This document shows, one piece after another, positions 56,012-64,000 of a DNA stretch of 64,000 bases (its first letter is position 1; every line of letters begins with the position of its first letter). The notes beneath the pieces are model-generated. The model did no database searches, was not told the DNA's origin, and was given only the letters and a program-made list of their open reading frames with translations. The stretch comes from Prorocentrum cordatum (taxonomy: Eukaryota > Sar > Dinophyceae > Prorocentrales > Prorocentraceae): NCBI GenBank assembly GCA_963575745.1, contig CAUYUJ010008535.1:376774-440773 (forward strand). The letters run 5' to 3'. Both the position numbers and the translations under genes were made by a program.

Positions 56012-56114
56012 CAGGCCTCCTAGGTGGGGTCGGAGGATCGCGCCGCATCGCCGATGCATCGGCGATGGGGCGCGATGGCCTGGCCCCAGCCGCTCCAACC
56101 CCATCTAGGCGGCC
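56012..56114. repeat. Family B palindromic element, copy 6, short
   Basis: CAGGCCTCCTAGGTGGGGTC at the left, CCCCATCTAGGCGGCC at the right, and CGCATCGCCGATGCATCGGC in the core. It lacks the middle segment of longer copies. Confidence 0.7.
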
Positions 56115-56320
56115 CTTGTGTACCGCCCCCGCCCCTCCCCCCTTCCCCCCCCATCCCTTCCCCCCACCCCTTCCCCCCTCCCCCCCCCCCCTTCCCCCTT
56201 TCCCCTCCCCCCCCCTTCCCCCCCCCCCCCTTCCCCCTCCCTTCCCCACTCCTCCCCCCTTCCCCACGTCCTCCCCGCCTTCGCTCCCTCCCCCGTCCCC
56301 CCCCCCCCGCCCCGCCCCGC
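56115..56320. repeat. Poly-C / CCCCTTCC tract
   Basis: Almost pure pyrimidine on the + strand, about 200 bp, dominated by C runs broken by TT. Confidence 0.85.
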
Positions 56321-57321
56321 TCTTCGCTGCGTGCCTCCCGCTCTCCTCCGCGCCTCGGTTCTGCGGGCGCCCCTCCCCGGGCGCAGAGAAAGGTTTGTCC
56401 CGCCACCGGAGCCCCTCGCCGGCGTGGCAGGAGACCTTGCCGTGCACGAGAGGCCCCCCCAGACGGGCTGTCCACGACGTCGGAGGTCCGAGCGCGTTTC
56501 ATTGCTCGCAAAGTTCAGGAGGAAAAGAAACACACAGACACAATGAATCCTCGATTCCCCAGAAAATATGGGAAACTATGGGAAGTGGGGGGAAGACAGA
56601 AATCCAGAAGATATGGGAAAATTTTGGGAATTCTTTCATTTGTGTGTATTTATTTGTGTGTCCTGGGGCCCCTTCAAAAGTGCCTGCTTGCAAACGTCCA
56701 GAGACACGCATGTCTTCCTCGATGTAATGGGTCGTAAATCCTTCGCGGCGGGTCCAGGCCATTTGCGAGCAGTTCCTCTGCGAGTAGTGGAGCGCGCTTG
56801 TCCAGGAGGGGGTGCGGAGGAAGATGGACAGACGGATGACTGAGGTGTCTGGTGATGGCGGGTGGCGGGGGACCGACGGCGAAGGAGTGAGGTGGGGGGG
56901 GAGGGTTTTGTCAGGCGATCGCGCAAAGGGCGAGAATTAGCGACGGGTCCCGTTTCCATGGGAAATCGCAGATTCCCGCCGCCGAACGAGGCGGCACCGG
57001 CCGCACTTGGGGGAGGGCACCTCCCCCGATCCATGGATTTGGCGACCGCGCGCCAAACCCATGGATCGCTAATCCATGTTTGCGCGCCCCCGATTCTGGG
57101 AGGCCCATTGGGCAGCCCCGAGAGGCTCCTGGGATGGGAGTCTCTGGAGGCTTCCTGGCAAGGGGTCGGGGAAGAGAAGGGGATGCGAAGGAGGTGGAGG
57201 AAACCGGGGGGAAAGAGCCAGAGGAGGATGGGGGTGGAGGGACGAAGGAGGGCGAGAGGTGGACAGGACTTTGCAGCTCTACTCCACCGCCAGCCAACAA
57301 TTATTTAAGGGTTCTGGCTGG
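56321..57321. other. No recognisable gene
   Basis: Mixed sequence. GGGAAACTATGGGAAG and similar short repeats occur near 56568-56630. No domains. Confidence 0.5.
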
Positions 57322-57562
57322 CGGTCTGGCGGTCTGACGGCTCCATGCTCGCCGTCGCCGCCTCGTCGCAGCCCGTCGTCTGGGACTGGCTGGCAGTTCC
57401 GTGCTCGCCGCCGCAGCCTCGTCACCGCCCGTTGTCTGGGCCTGGCTGGCGGTCTGACGCTCGCCGTCGCCGCCCCGTCGCCGCCTCGTCCCCCCCCCGT
57501 CGTTTGGGCCTGGCTAGCGGTCTGACGGCTCCGTGCTCGCCGTCGCCGCCCCGTCGCCGCCA
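57322..57562 (+). repeat. Tandem repeat, about 80-bp unit, three copies
   Basis: Each unit has GGCGGTCTGACGGCTCC-like sequence, CTCGCCGTCGCCGCC and CGTCGTCTGGGACTGGCTGG. Related to 3446-3560. Confidence 0.65.
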
Positions 57563-57722
57563 AGATTGCACAATATAGATTGGTTCAAATAGACTGCACC
57601 GTGTAGATTGCACCGCAGATTGCACCACATTGAATGCACTACGTAGATTGCACCACATCGATTGCATGCACAGAGTGGACTGCACCGCGTATCTTTCACA
57701 ACATAGATTGGCCCACGTGTAA
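57563..57722 (+). repeat. TTGCACCACATAGA-type tandem repeat
   Basis: About nine imperfect units (ATTGCACCGCAG, ATTGCACCACATCG). It follows the CGTCGCC tandem repeat; the two repeat types are also neighbours at 3446-3790. Confidence 0.65.
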
Positions 57723-58185
57723 CAATACGAATGTGCACCCTCTCTCTCCCCACCCGGTGTTCATGGACATGTGGGTCCATGCACTCGGCCGATGTTTAAG
57801 ATCGGCTGGGCGCAGATGCTCGCCCTTGTGCCGTAAACTCTCGACGCCACGCGGCGGCGGGTCAGCAAGGTGCTGCATGAGTACGTTCTCGGCCCGCGCT
57901 TCGCGCTGCAGGCGGAGGAGGCCGAGTTCGATGGGGACCTTCTCGCAGGTGCGGGGGCCGCGGATTTCTTCGTGTAGGAGGCGCGGCAACCGCTGAAAGA
58001 ACTCGTATAGAAAACAGTTGCTGATGAACTCGTTCAGAAACACCTCATGGCGTGCCATGGTTGCCTTCGGCGGGCCATGCTGGAGGACGCCACGGCGTGC
58101 ATGCGTTTGACGGAGTGCCGAGGCACGGCCGAGGCCCCACCGCCGTTGGGGCCCGCGCGATGGTGGTGACCCGCTTCGCGCGGAA
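57723..58185 (-). other. Coding-like minus-strand frame of unknown kind
   Basis: A minus-strand frame reads MARHEVFLNEFISNCFLYEF from about 58058 down and continues QRLPRLLHEEIRGPRTCEK and LGLLRLQREARAENVLMQHL, without low complexity. No domain is recognised and the upstream part is probably non-coding. It might be the antisense of decayed + strand coding sequence. Confidence 0.2.
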
Positions 58186-58239
58186 ATGCCGCATGGCTGC
58201 GGAGGAGAGCCAGCGTGGACAGAAAATGCAGGAGCGTTT

Positions 58240-59000
58240 TTGGTAGAAGCCATGCCTGGTGGCGTGCTCGAGGAGATGAGAGCGACTTCCCTCGGGACGG
58301 CGCAGGCCTGCATGGACCCAGAGCGGGCGAAGGACGGCATCACGGGCCGTACGCGCATCAACACGGTGAGGTCGCACGTGCGTGCCATGGAGACGATGCG
58401 CAGGTGGATTCAGCGCGCGCAGGGCCCCGTGGCCCGCGAGGATCGTGCACTTCATAGAGGGCCGAGCCGTGCAGGCCGACGGTGCCCAACCAGACCTTGC
58501 GCACCTCGGTCAGGACGGAGCGGGTCGCGGGCATCAGTGCGAGCGACATGCTTTCCGCCCGGCTGGAGGCGCAGCAGGTCGTCGCGAACGTGGAGATGCC
58601 CTTCGGCGCGGGGAAGGGACCGACGCCGAAGGTGTCGCGTTCCCTTGGCGTTTTCATCGGAACCTTGGAACGGCTGGTCATGGACGGCTGCCTCGCGCCG
58701 CACCTGTCTGGTGCGGCGTGGTTTCGCCTCGCCATGGCGCGGGCGGTGCTACGCTACGACGAGCACAGATGGCTCCCGCCGCAGGATCTCGCTTTCGTGG
58801 AGGGAGGGCTGGCGGCCGCTTTGGAACGTACGCAGATCAGCGGAGCAGGGCGCAACATGTCGGAGCGTCCGCAAGTGGCATCCTGCGGGTGCTACATGCT
58901 GGCCCCAGGGTGGATCCGCGTGGGCTTTGACCTGTGGCAGGAGATCCTTGATATCGAGAGGGGCCACTCCCTGCCGAGTGTGACGACGCGAGGCCAGCGG
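58240..59000 (+). pseudogene. Tyrosine-recombinase-like fragment, frameshifted
   Basis: Frame 1 gives an N-terminal core-binding-like helix (TRINTVRSHVRAMETMRRWI). Frame 2 contributes HFIEGRA at about 58448, and frame 3 continues with EPCRPTVPNQTLRT, LGVFIGTLERLVMDGCLAP, AVLRYDEHRWLPPQDLAF, ALERTQISGAGRN and GWIRVGFDLWQEILDIERGH. The order of the EPC..TVP, LRYDE and RT..SGAGR segments matches tyrosine-recombinase-like ORFs abundant in dinoflagellate genomes; the Arg of LRYDE would be the first catalytic Arg. The C-terminal H-x-x-R and Tyr box is not recognisable after 59000. Such enzymes mobilise DIRS- or Crypton-type elements, and this copy is broken. The family call rests on remembered motif order only. 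Confidence 0.45.
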
Positions 59001-59039
59001 CAGTTTGCAAGCCCGAGAACGCCGAGGCATCGGCAGCGG

Positions 59040-60140
59040 GCCATCAGGTGCTCCAGAGGATGCTGAAGCCAGCGGCATGCACAGGGGAGTTGATCGAGCT
59101 CCTTCTCGAGGGGGTCGTGGATTTCCGGGCTGACCGCCCCGAGCGCGCGGCGATCGCCTCACCAACGGCGGCTCTGGGGGCCTCGAAACGAAACCGCGAC
59201 CACCAAGGCGCGCGGTCGCATGATGGGGCGGGCACCTGCGCGAGGGCGGGCGGCCCAGTCGCGATCCACCTCCAGTTGCCGTTCGCGCTCGCGCTGCATT
59301 CAGCGGGGGCCTGCGCGGCGCTGGGCGAGCCCGCGGCCATCGAAGAACCGACGAATTAGCCGGCGCTGAGGAAGACCTTCAACGCAGAACAGGGCGAGCG
59401 CGGCGGCGGAGACTCGCGCGGCCATCAAGGCCTGCGCCGGCGGTTTGGCGACGCCGCCCCAATCGATGGCGAGCCGCGCGGGCCAGCCACCGCAGAGTTC
59501 GCCGGTGACGGGGGAACGCGACGACGTCGCACCGCCGGCGGGGGCGGCGCCGCCCCTGCGACGGACGCGACAGCGCTGGCGAGGGCTGCTCGAAGAACAC
59601 CCAGATGGCGACGGCGTGGAAGGGCCACCCCATCGAGAGCACGGGCGCGCACGAGACCGGCAGGTACTTCTTCGCGCTCGAGAAGATGCGCAAGGCGGTC
59701 GGGCTGCGCACAGCCGGCGGGCCGGCGGCGCGCGGCAGGTCGCCGCTGAATTTGGCCCATATCGACGAGTTGTCAGACCCAAAGGACTATGACGTCGTCT
59801 GCCACGCGTGCCTGCGCCTCCTTCCGGCTGCGCCGGCGAGAGCGAGGGCGACGTTTCGGGCAATTCGCCGAGCTCAGACAGTTCTGGCGGGCGGGGGGGG
59901 CAGTCGCGAGGAATGCCGCGGCGGCAGCGGGCTCCGCGCGCCCTCTGGGGCAGGGGCGCGCCGCCCCCCCCCCCCCCCCTTGTCGGGGCATCCGCGACGG
60001 CGCCATGGCGTGAGGGGGCGCTGCCGCGATGGGGGCATCCTACGGCGGACGGGCAGTTGCATGTCGCCCTAGTTCTGCTGGGCCGGGGGAGCCGTCGCTC
60101 GGTCCGCAAATGTCTAGCTCGCGCGGCTTAGATTGAGAAT
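59040..60140 (+). other. GC-rich region with coding-like scraps
   Basis: Scraps in + frames: MLKPAACTGELIELLLEGVV at about 59062, and GRYFFALEKMRKAVGLRTAG with HIDELSDPKDYDVVCHACLR at 59655-59815. The latter has a CHAC motif. They lie in different frames with stops between and no family is recognised. May be the continuation of the upstream decayed element. Confidence 0.25.
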
Positions 60141-61210
60141 CGCGTGGTTTCTGGCGCAATCCTGCGCGGCCGTCGGCGTCGCCTGCGCGACGCGGCGGAA
60201 GTGGCGTCTCGGCAGCATGCCATTGAAACCCACGCGGGGGGAGTTGGAATGCGTTCGAACTGCCGAACTCGGCGGGCATGCACTTCCCCCTCGCGAAGGA
60301 GTTCGCCCCGCTGCGCGCGCAGGGCGACGCCGCGCGCCCGCGGAGTGGCGAGCGCGGGGGAGTTCGCCAACGCGACGAGCTCGCGCGACGACGCCAGGGC
60401 GCTCGCCAAGGATTGGCACGAGCTGGGCGCGGGGGCCGGCGAGGAGTTCCGACGCGCGAAGGCGGCGGCGCCGGCGCGCGCGCGGCAGGCGGCGCTCACT
60501 CGGATCGAACAGCATCGGGAGATGGAGGGCGAGGCCGACGTGCGCCACCGCGTCAAGTCACTGAGCGCGAACGATTAGATGCGTTGCGTCCAGCTGAACT
60601 TCGAGAAGGAGTTCTGGAAGATCATAGAGAGCAGATACCAGCGCTGACCTTTCTGGAGACCACGCAGGCAGCGATCGAGCGGGGGGGCATCGGGGCGGTG
60701 GCGCCGACGTCGATCTACGCAGCCGAAGAGGGCGAGGGGCCCGGCTTCCCGACCCCGGTTCGGTCTAACTCAGGGGCGATCAGTTCAGGAAGGCGGCGCC
60801 CATCAAGGTCGAGACCCCGCCGGGTCCTGATGCGCAACGGAAGCGCGCCGGGCTTCTGGGCGCTGGCGCGCTCAAGTTCTGGCGGTCTCGCGCGCGCGGG
60901 CAGCCGGGGGTTGCAGGGCTGGAACCCACGGCGCTACCTGGTCCACTTCGATTACATACTAGGGGAGCACGCTAGCACGTTTGGGACCGCGTTGCAAAGG
61001 GCCCGCGGCGACGAGGCCGCGCGCTCGCCTTGGAACCGGGCGCTGCGGCACGAGCATGCGGCGCGCAAGATGGCCCAGCAGCTGGCGCAGAAAGAGCGCG
61101 CGCAGGTCCACGCAGCGCCGCGGGTAGCGATGGGCGACTCTGCGGTCGCAGAGCAGCACTTCGCGACCGCGCTGGCCGTCGCCGGCGCGGCGGCCCGCTA
61201 CTGGCCATAG
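60141..61210 (+). pseudogene. Unidentified decayed coding region
   Basis: Helical, protein-like segments occur in turn in three + frames: EFANATSSRDDARALAKDWH and QHREMEGEADVRHRVKSLSA (to a TAG at 60576-60578), then in the same frame LNFEKEFWKIIESRYQR; then TFLETTQAAIERGGIGAVAP; then FRKAAPIKVETPPGPDAQRK; then RRYLVHFDYILGEHASTFGT through HEHAARKMAQQLAQKERAQ to the TAG at 61208-61210. Together these read like one protein of about 350 residues broken by indels. No domain is recognised. Confidence 0.3.
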
Positions 61211-62880
61211 CCGCCGCGGCAGCGGCGGGTCAGCCCGCCGACGCAGTGGCGCAGGAGCCAGGCGCGCACTGGGGGCGGCGAGGCAGCCGACCAGGGCGGG
61301 TGGCCCACGTCGCACACGCCAGACGGCGAGAATAACAAACTCAGGTAGAACTCCGAGATGGCCAGAAGGAATGCCGCCTCACGCCCATTCCGCTTCACAG
61401 CGCAGAGGGTCAGCTCGCGGGGGAAGCGCGCGAGGCGAGGCCGTCTCGGGCCCTCCCCCCCGGCTGCGCTGCCGACCCCGCGGGGGCACGAGCGCGCCCC
61501 GAATGGGCGCAGGCGACCGTTCGCCGCGGAGGTCAGCGGCGAGAGGGGCGCGCCGCGCGACCCACCGGGACGGGCCCCCCCTTCCCAGGTCATTCTGGCG
61601 CCCGCGGGCAACGTCCAGGAGCGGGAGTCGCCTCCGCGCGCCTCAGCCGAGAACGCTCCGACGAGCTGAGGGCACAGAGCGGGGCAGAGGCCGGGCGCCC
61701 CACAACCCAGGGGGGCGGGGCGCAGGGCGCAGCTGCAGCTGCCGGCGCACCACCACAGAGCACATGCGACGGGCAGATGTCACAGCTTTCGCGCGCAGCC
61801 GCGGCCAGCGCACCTGGCGGGTTGAACTGGCCAGTCCAACTTCGCCGAACTCTCCGACGCAGAATTGCATGTCGACTGCGCGAGGCAGACAGGGGGCGGA
61901 ATGGACGCCCCCGCGGCCTCGCCCCCAGCGGCCTGACGACCGCGACCAGACCAGCGCGGTCCGGGCAATGCCCCGGGGGCGTCTTTGCGCTGATGTCTGG
62001 AAGCACTGAAGCGTCAGGTATCAAGCAATTTCGCCGAATTCGCCTTCCGCGCGCTGAAAATCTAGCTGGCGCTCGAGCAGCAAGCGGGCGACCGGCCTTC
62101 TGGATCAATCCGGGGACCTCGGCGCCGCCCCGCATGGCGAGCTCTGCGGCCGGCGCCCAGCCAGCATGCGGCAGCCGTCAATGGTCGCGCGCGCTGTTGC
62201 CTTCCGCCCTGGCTCATCGGCGCGTTTCTGAGGCCGACCACTGGCCCGCGGCCCCGCCGCGGGAGGCCGCCGTTCGCGGCGAACGGCGTTTGCCCGAGGC
62301 CGCTGCCGCCGCCGCCTGCAGGGCGCCAGTCTCTGGGGCGCGAGCGGGAGGGCGCCGCGCCGAAAACGACGGGCGCCTCGGCCTGGCCCCAGCAGTTGCG
62401 CGATCATATGGCGCAGGGCAAAGGCAGCACGGCAGACCGCGGGATGGGGAACTCTTATTTGGATCAGACACGCCCAGGGAGCAGGGCGAGGGCGAGGGAA
62501 CGCTGGAGAGGTGGCCCTCCATCGTAAGCAGCCGGCTCAGGAAAGGGGGCATCTGCGGCATCTTCTTCGGGCGGGGCAACAGCGCGCGCCACGGGGGCGC
62601 GCGGGGCAACCCCGGCCCCGTCGCGCGCCCTGACCGGGAGGCCGCCATCTCGCTCTTCGCGGAGCGGCCCCCGACGACGCCAGATTTGATCGAGGCGTTC
62701 TCGGAGCCTGACAGCCCGAACCTCGGGCGCCACTGCGACATGATGCCCGACTGCCGCGCGGGCGTCATCATCGCAGCATGGCCAGGGGAGGAGGCGCAGT
62801 TGCGCGCGGCCGCGAGGGTCCCTCGCCAATTCGGCTGCACAGGGCAACCTCGCTGCTGCGAGTGCATCGGAAGCCGGGGG
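61211..62880. other. Very GC-rich stretch, no identified gene
   Basis: Arg/Ala/Pro-rich open frames on both strands, the longest forward frame being 61777-62883. Its last 120 codons (DREAAISLFAERPPTTPDLI; FSEPDSPNLGRHCDMMPDCR; GCTGQPRCCECIGSRG) look less compositional than the rest, but no family is recognised. Confidence 0.25.
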
Positions 62881-64000
62881 TGAGTTCCCACGACGGCGCG
62901 GGCTTTGGGCCGCCGGCGCCCAGACTGTCGGAATTTCCCGTGCCAGGGCGAGATGAGGACCCACCTCTCTGGAGGGATCCGGAGAGCCAGGGGCGAATGG
63001 GAAGTCGCAGAACTGGCCGCATTCGAGCTGGCGGCGCAGGAGCAGCTGGCCGTCGCCGACCAGAGCAAGCCCTCCGATCCCGCGAGGAAGGAGGTCTACT
63101 AGGAGGCGGCCAGGAGGATCCTCAAGGGTGGGCAGGGGGCAAAGGGGCGGGCGGACCACGGCGACGTTTTGGGGTCTTCTCGCCTGGGGGCAGCCCATCT
63201 GGCTCGGATTGCTCGCGTTACTTCCACGCGCAGCTATGGGCCCATGCGCAGAGTTGATGAAGGAGCTGGAGCCGTGAGTCACGGCGGCCATCTGTGCGAG
63301 ATGCCCCGGCAGGGTGGACTCTTCGAGGAAGTCGCGACGTGGCGCCTCGGCCAGAACATGGCCAATTGGGCTGGCTAAGAGGCGGCCAACTACAGCGCGG
63401 AATGCCGCAGAGACTGACCGATAACATTCCGCGGGCGAGGAAAAAGCGGGCAGGGTGTTCTAGATGTCCAGGGAGCAGCGGCGCAACCGTTGCCACGACA
63501 ATTACGCCATCGCAGAGCTGACAGTCCTTGGGCACGTGCGGCGCGAAACTCGCCCTCGACGGCGCGCGCGAGGTCGCCGTGAACTACAAAGGGTTCGATG
63601 CTGGAGTCGACAAGGGATGCCGAAGCTCGCGGAGAAGCGCGACCTCCTGTCACCGCCGCCGACGTCTCGCATGCGCGTCGGCGCGTCGAGTTTCGCGAGC
63701 ACGAACGAGGCATGCTGGCCTGGAGTTCGAGTGCGAGGTGTCTTGCAACACCGTGGGCAACTTCTGCATTTCCAGCGCATCAGACTGGTGTGCCAGGCGA
63801 TTCGGTGCAATGCCACGGGCGACATTATGCCGGGTAGGAGACGAATGGCCAGTAGAACAGCCGTGCAACACCGGCAACCTGGAGCCGATCGGCGCGGGGA
63901 AAGGAGGGCGCTATGCAGAGATTCTCGCGGTCGTCTTACTTGGCGCCCTTGGGTTCCAAGCGCAGAGGGTCGAGACGCAAGGCGGCCTCCGGGTAGACCT
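62881..64000 (+). pseudogene. Unidentified decayed coding region, continues past the window
   Basis: One frame reads GEWEVAELAAFELAAQEQLA, then after a TAG at 63100 EAARRILKGGQGAKGRAD, then GGLFEEVATWRLGQNMANWA, a TAA at 63376 and EAANYSAECRRD. Another frame from about 63565 gives VNYKGFDAGVDKGC and GLEFECEVSCNTVGNFCISS with several Cys. Stops interrupt otherwise protein-like sequence. No domain recognised. Confidence 0.25.

Noticed and set aside
62214-63291. Minus-strand frames of 275-284 codons
   Set aside because: The complementary + strand holds more protein-like segments; the minus frames are Arg/Pro-rich shadows.

Overview
This is a GC-rich, repeat-dominated nuclear window that most likely comes from a dinoflagellate. 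The clues are a gene whose introns are themselves copies of dispersed inverted-repeat elements (introners), a GC splice donor, a retroposon with a Zn-finger/coiled-coil ORF1 and an endonuclease-RT-RNase H ORF2 of a type common in dinoflagellates, a dinoflagellate-type tyrosine-recombinase-like fragment, and a very high load of microsatellites and small foldback elements. The genus cannot be settled from sequence alone. No prokaryotic operon structure, rRNA, convincing tRNA or spliced-leader sequence was found.

Layout. 0-9 kb: small inverted-repeat elements, a 290-bp repeat interrupted by a (CGT)n array, and tandem TTGCAC-type repeats. 9.1-15.3 kb: one degraded non-LTR retroposon on the + strand, broken by many single-base frameshifts, followed by a (CTC)n tract. 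15.5-35 kb: intergenic sequence with about ten families of MITE-like elements, often nested or adjacent, and (GT)n, (CTC)n and (TA)n tracts. 36-40 kb: a large imperfect palindrome leading into a tandem array of related 1-1.4 kb units. 40-47.6 kb: more nested elements, minisatellites and a 1.5-kb AGT-rich array. 48.2-50.4 kb: the one intact gene, a three-exon ZIP-family zinc transporter with a signal peptide, a tandemly duplicated ectodomain, a His-rich linker and eight predicted membrane segments. 53.5-55.1 kb: a second AGT array containing a block of (CGTAGT)n. 58.2-59 kb: remnant of a tyrosine-recombinase-like gene. 59-64 kb: very GC-rich sequence with coding-like pieces scattered over all three + frames, unidentified.

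The main biological point is that the two ZIP introns belong to two different repeat families, and relatives of both lie outside recognisable genes in this same window. One dispersed relative has an 8-bp target duplication and its TIR-to-TIR form ends in splice-acceptor-like sequence. The element families are defined by eye within this window; the letters A-L used below are local labels, not database names.
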